Below the pieces are notes generated by a model. That model saw nothing but the letters and a program-made list of their open reading frames with translations. It made no database searches and was not told the origin of the DNA. A DNA stretch of 64,000 bases from Tretioscincus oriximinensis (lineage: Eukaryota; Chordata; Lepidosauria; Squamata; Gymnophthalmidae), in the NCBI GenBank assembly GCA_022410635.1, contig JAJVDF010000126.1, forward strand, positions 186,001 to 250,000, written 5' to 3'. Positions 61,983-64,000 of the stretch are shown in pieces. Both the position numbers and the translations under genes were made by a program. The first letter of the stretch is position 1. Every line of letters begins with the position of its first letter.

Positions 61983-62299
61983 CTGTGAATAAACAAAACT
62001 TCATTTTGATGATTGTTTAGACTGAAATACAATTTCATGCTGTGTGCATGTTTGATATCCTACCAATTTATAACTATTCATATGCTAGAATAAATTCACA
62101 AGATAAATTTAGTCAACTGTCCTAAATAGATATAGGATTTTAGTCTGCTTTACCTTGCATAGTAAGTAGAAAGGAGAAATCCAAAAGAACACGGTTAATA
62201 AAATAACCATTGAATGACTGGACTAGACGAAATCTAGAAATCTCATACAAAAAAGAGGAAGACTTATATATAATGCTGGTATAAAATTCAACTGAAAAT

Positions 62300-62455
62300 C
62301 CTGTATGGGGGGATGACTGGCCTCGCCCCCTTTTGGTCACATGATTTCCTGCCTCACCCATCATTAAGGTGGCATCCTGGAAACCGGAACAGGAAATTAT
62401 ATCTAAAAATGGGTGGGGCAGAAGTTATGTGACTAAAAAAGAGTGGGTCTGGAAG
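62300..62455. repeat. Unclassified repeat family B, copy 2
   Basis: CCTTTTGGTCACATGATTTC, CATCATTAAGGTGGCATCCT, GGAACAGGAAATTATATC and GTTATGTGACTAAAAAAG parallel the copy at 50927-51090 in the same order and orientation. Confidence 0.65.
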
Positions 62456-62730
62456 ACATGTGTTTTGTGTTATTTTATATCAGATGTGTTATTTTATATT
62501 GAATCTAGTGTTCTACATCCATTTTAGGCTTGGTTATGGGATAAATACTACTATTTTGATCTGATGAAGTGTCTGTGTCTGGACCTCAAATGGGAGCTTG
62601 TTCTAATTCTATTGGACTTCTTGAAATGACTTGTTACAATTAACTTGAGAAACTCTGTGGCTCCCTTATTGGAATGGTTATTGGACATTGGTTTTGCAAT
62701 AGAGTTGGTATTTGGACAATGTCCTTACAA

Positions 62731-63140
62731 TGTTTTCTCTATCACACAACACTAGGATCAGAGGGCACTCCTTAAAATGGATGGGTAGAAAAGTGAGAAC
62801 AGACAAAGGAAAGTACTTTTTCACTTAGAGGGTCATAGGCCTGTGGAATTTACTTCCTGAAGAGGTAGTGGTAGCTAACAGCTCGGATAGTTTCAAGACA
62901 GGACTAGACAGGTTTATGGACACCAAGGGTATAAATGGGTACTAGGATGGAAGTCTGGATGTTGCCTCCGGGATGGATCCACAGGCAGTACTCCTGTAAT
63001 GCCATTTGCAGGGAGTCATGAACAGGTGCATATTTTGCTTTCCTCTGTTCAGACTGCCCAGGTTCATCTGGTGGGCCTCTGTGTGAGACAGAATGCTGGA
63101 CTAGATGGGCTGTGGCCTGATCCAGTATGGCTCTTCTTCT
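62731..63140 (+). mobile_element. CR1 LINE 3' fragment
   Basis: Runs from TTTTCTCTATCACACAACAC to GGCTCTTCTTCTTAAG. The octamer end is worn. It lies in the C2CD2 intron upstream of the exon at 61921. Confidence 0.87.
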
Positions 63141-63267
63141 TAAGACAGAATTACATATCATGTGACATGTCAAAATCATTAACTTGTGTATTCTTTACCA
63201 TCCAAATGTTTGAGTATAGCTCACATATACTGGTCAGCAATGTTAAAATTAAAAGCAGCAGTGTGCG

Positions 63268-63345
63268 TTCATAATTTCTAGGAAGAGGGTCTCATAGCAT
63301 GTGCTTTCGTGGACAAGTCAACGTCTAGGAAAAATGATGCAACTT
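63268..63345 (-). mobile_element. Unclassified repeat, short copy
   Basis: CTAGGAAGAGGGTCTCATAG then GTGCTTTCGTGGACAAGTCA matches the core of the AGCAAGGGG family. Confidence 0.5.
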
Positions 63346-64000
63346 CCTGCTAATGTTTCCTACATCCGTGGTAATTAAATGCAACATTCAATATCCCTAG
63401 TGCTTCAAACTCTCTAAAAATCAGCAATGACTAATTGAGAATTAGCCACAATCAGCAATGCCATATCTAACAACTTCCCAAAATCAGCAGGACCATAATG
63501 TAGAGGTACTAACTGTATCAGAAATCTGAACCAGAAACTTCTGCAAATGCTAGTCTGCAGAATTCATAAACAAAAATTGGTTTACCCCTGAACTCAAAAG
63601 ACAGTAGTGTCATACACTTCCTCCCTGATAAAACAGAAGGGAAGTACTAGTTTTCAGTTCCAAATCTGCAATATCAGGGCTGCTGATATCAAAGTTGATG
63701 AGCATTAAAATTGTGAATAGTGAGGGATAGTTGAAATGTATTATCTGATTGTATTCCCAGCAAGCTCATCTATAGCAGTTTTCACTAACAAATTGCTTTT
63801 CTTATAACTTTCTCAGCTTCTTCAAACTGGGGCTGATAGTACAAGTTACAATACTCATAGTTTTATTTCAATTATTCTTAAGATATCTGATTTGTAGGGG
63901 AAAAGGTTTTCATGGACCAATTAACAGAACCACATGTCTTTAACCAGCTCAGATCATTTTTATTTCATTTTTATAGTATGGTTTTACTGAATTATTTGCA
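63346..64000. other. C2CD2 intron, no feature recognised
   Basis: AT-rich. No splice-bounded frame fits the C2 domain that must precede the exon at 61921. Confidence 0.5.

Noticed and set aside
62140..62240. Possible C2CD2 exon ending CAAG|GTAAAG
   Set aside because: The phase does not fit the exon at 61982 and the peptide does not resemble a C2 domain.

Overview
This is a window of vertebrate nuclear DNA, most likely from a squamate reptile (lizard or snake). Three things point there. Two conserved vertebrate genes are split into exons with GT-AG introns. CR1 LINE fragments ending in repeated TTCTTATG octamers are abundant. A tRNA-headed SINE is nested inside one CR1. I cannot name the genus from the sequence. 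Isolated N bases and one 153-base N gap mark it as a draft assembly.

Both genes lie on the minus strand. PRDM15 (PR/SET-domain zinc-finger transcription regulator) has its stop codon at 12977-12979 and its start codon at 36865-36867. Twenty-two coding exons can be placed, and every junction keeps phase. The joined frame is 3318 nt, or 1105 codons plus stop. A CpG island at about 42.1-43.0 kb is its promoter and 5' leader. C2CD2 (C2 domain, TMEM24-like family) begins beyond the right edge. Its last seven exons lie between 61982 and its stop at 47833-47835 and encode the C-terminal 382 residues. The order PRDM15 - C2CD2, same strand, C2CD2 upstream, matches the arrangement I recall on human chromosome 21q22.3, which supports both names.

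Layout. 1-12,976 is intergenic or PRDM15 3' flank, rich in repeats: three foldback hAT-like MITEs, a mariner-like MITE and a long CR1 with a nested SINE. 12,977-36,869 is the PRDM15 coding region. 36,870-42,270 is PRDM15 intron 1, holding an 84-bp Tc1-like MITE, L2-like and CR1 tails and a purine tract broken by the gap. 42.1-43.0 kb is the CpG-island promoter. 43.0-47.8 kb is the PRDM15-C2CD2 intergenic region and C2CD2 3' UTR. 47.8-62.0 kb is the 3' part of C2CD2, and 62.0-64.0 kb is a C2CD2 intron.

The two proteins are not known to act together. PRDM15 is nuclear. C2CD2 belongs to a family of membrane-contact and lipid-transfer proteins. I found no prokaryote-type system, CRISPR array or viral gene. 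The points most worth checking are: an apparent lineage-specific loss of one PRDM15 zinc-finger exon with frame kept; an in-frame CpG-island exon that would extend the PRDM15 N-terminus; several MITE families with intact target-site duplications; and an unclassified repeat that recurs as head-to-head inverted pairs.
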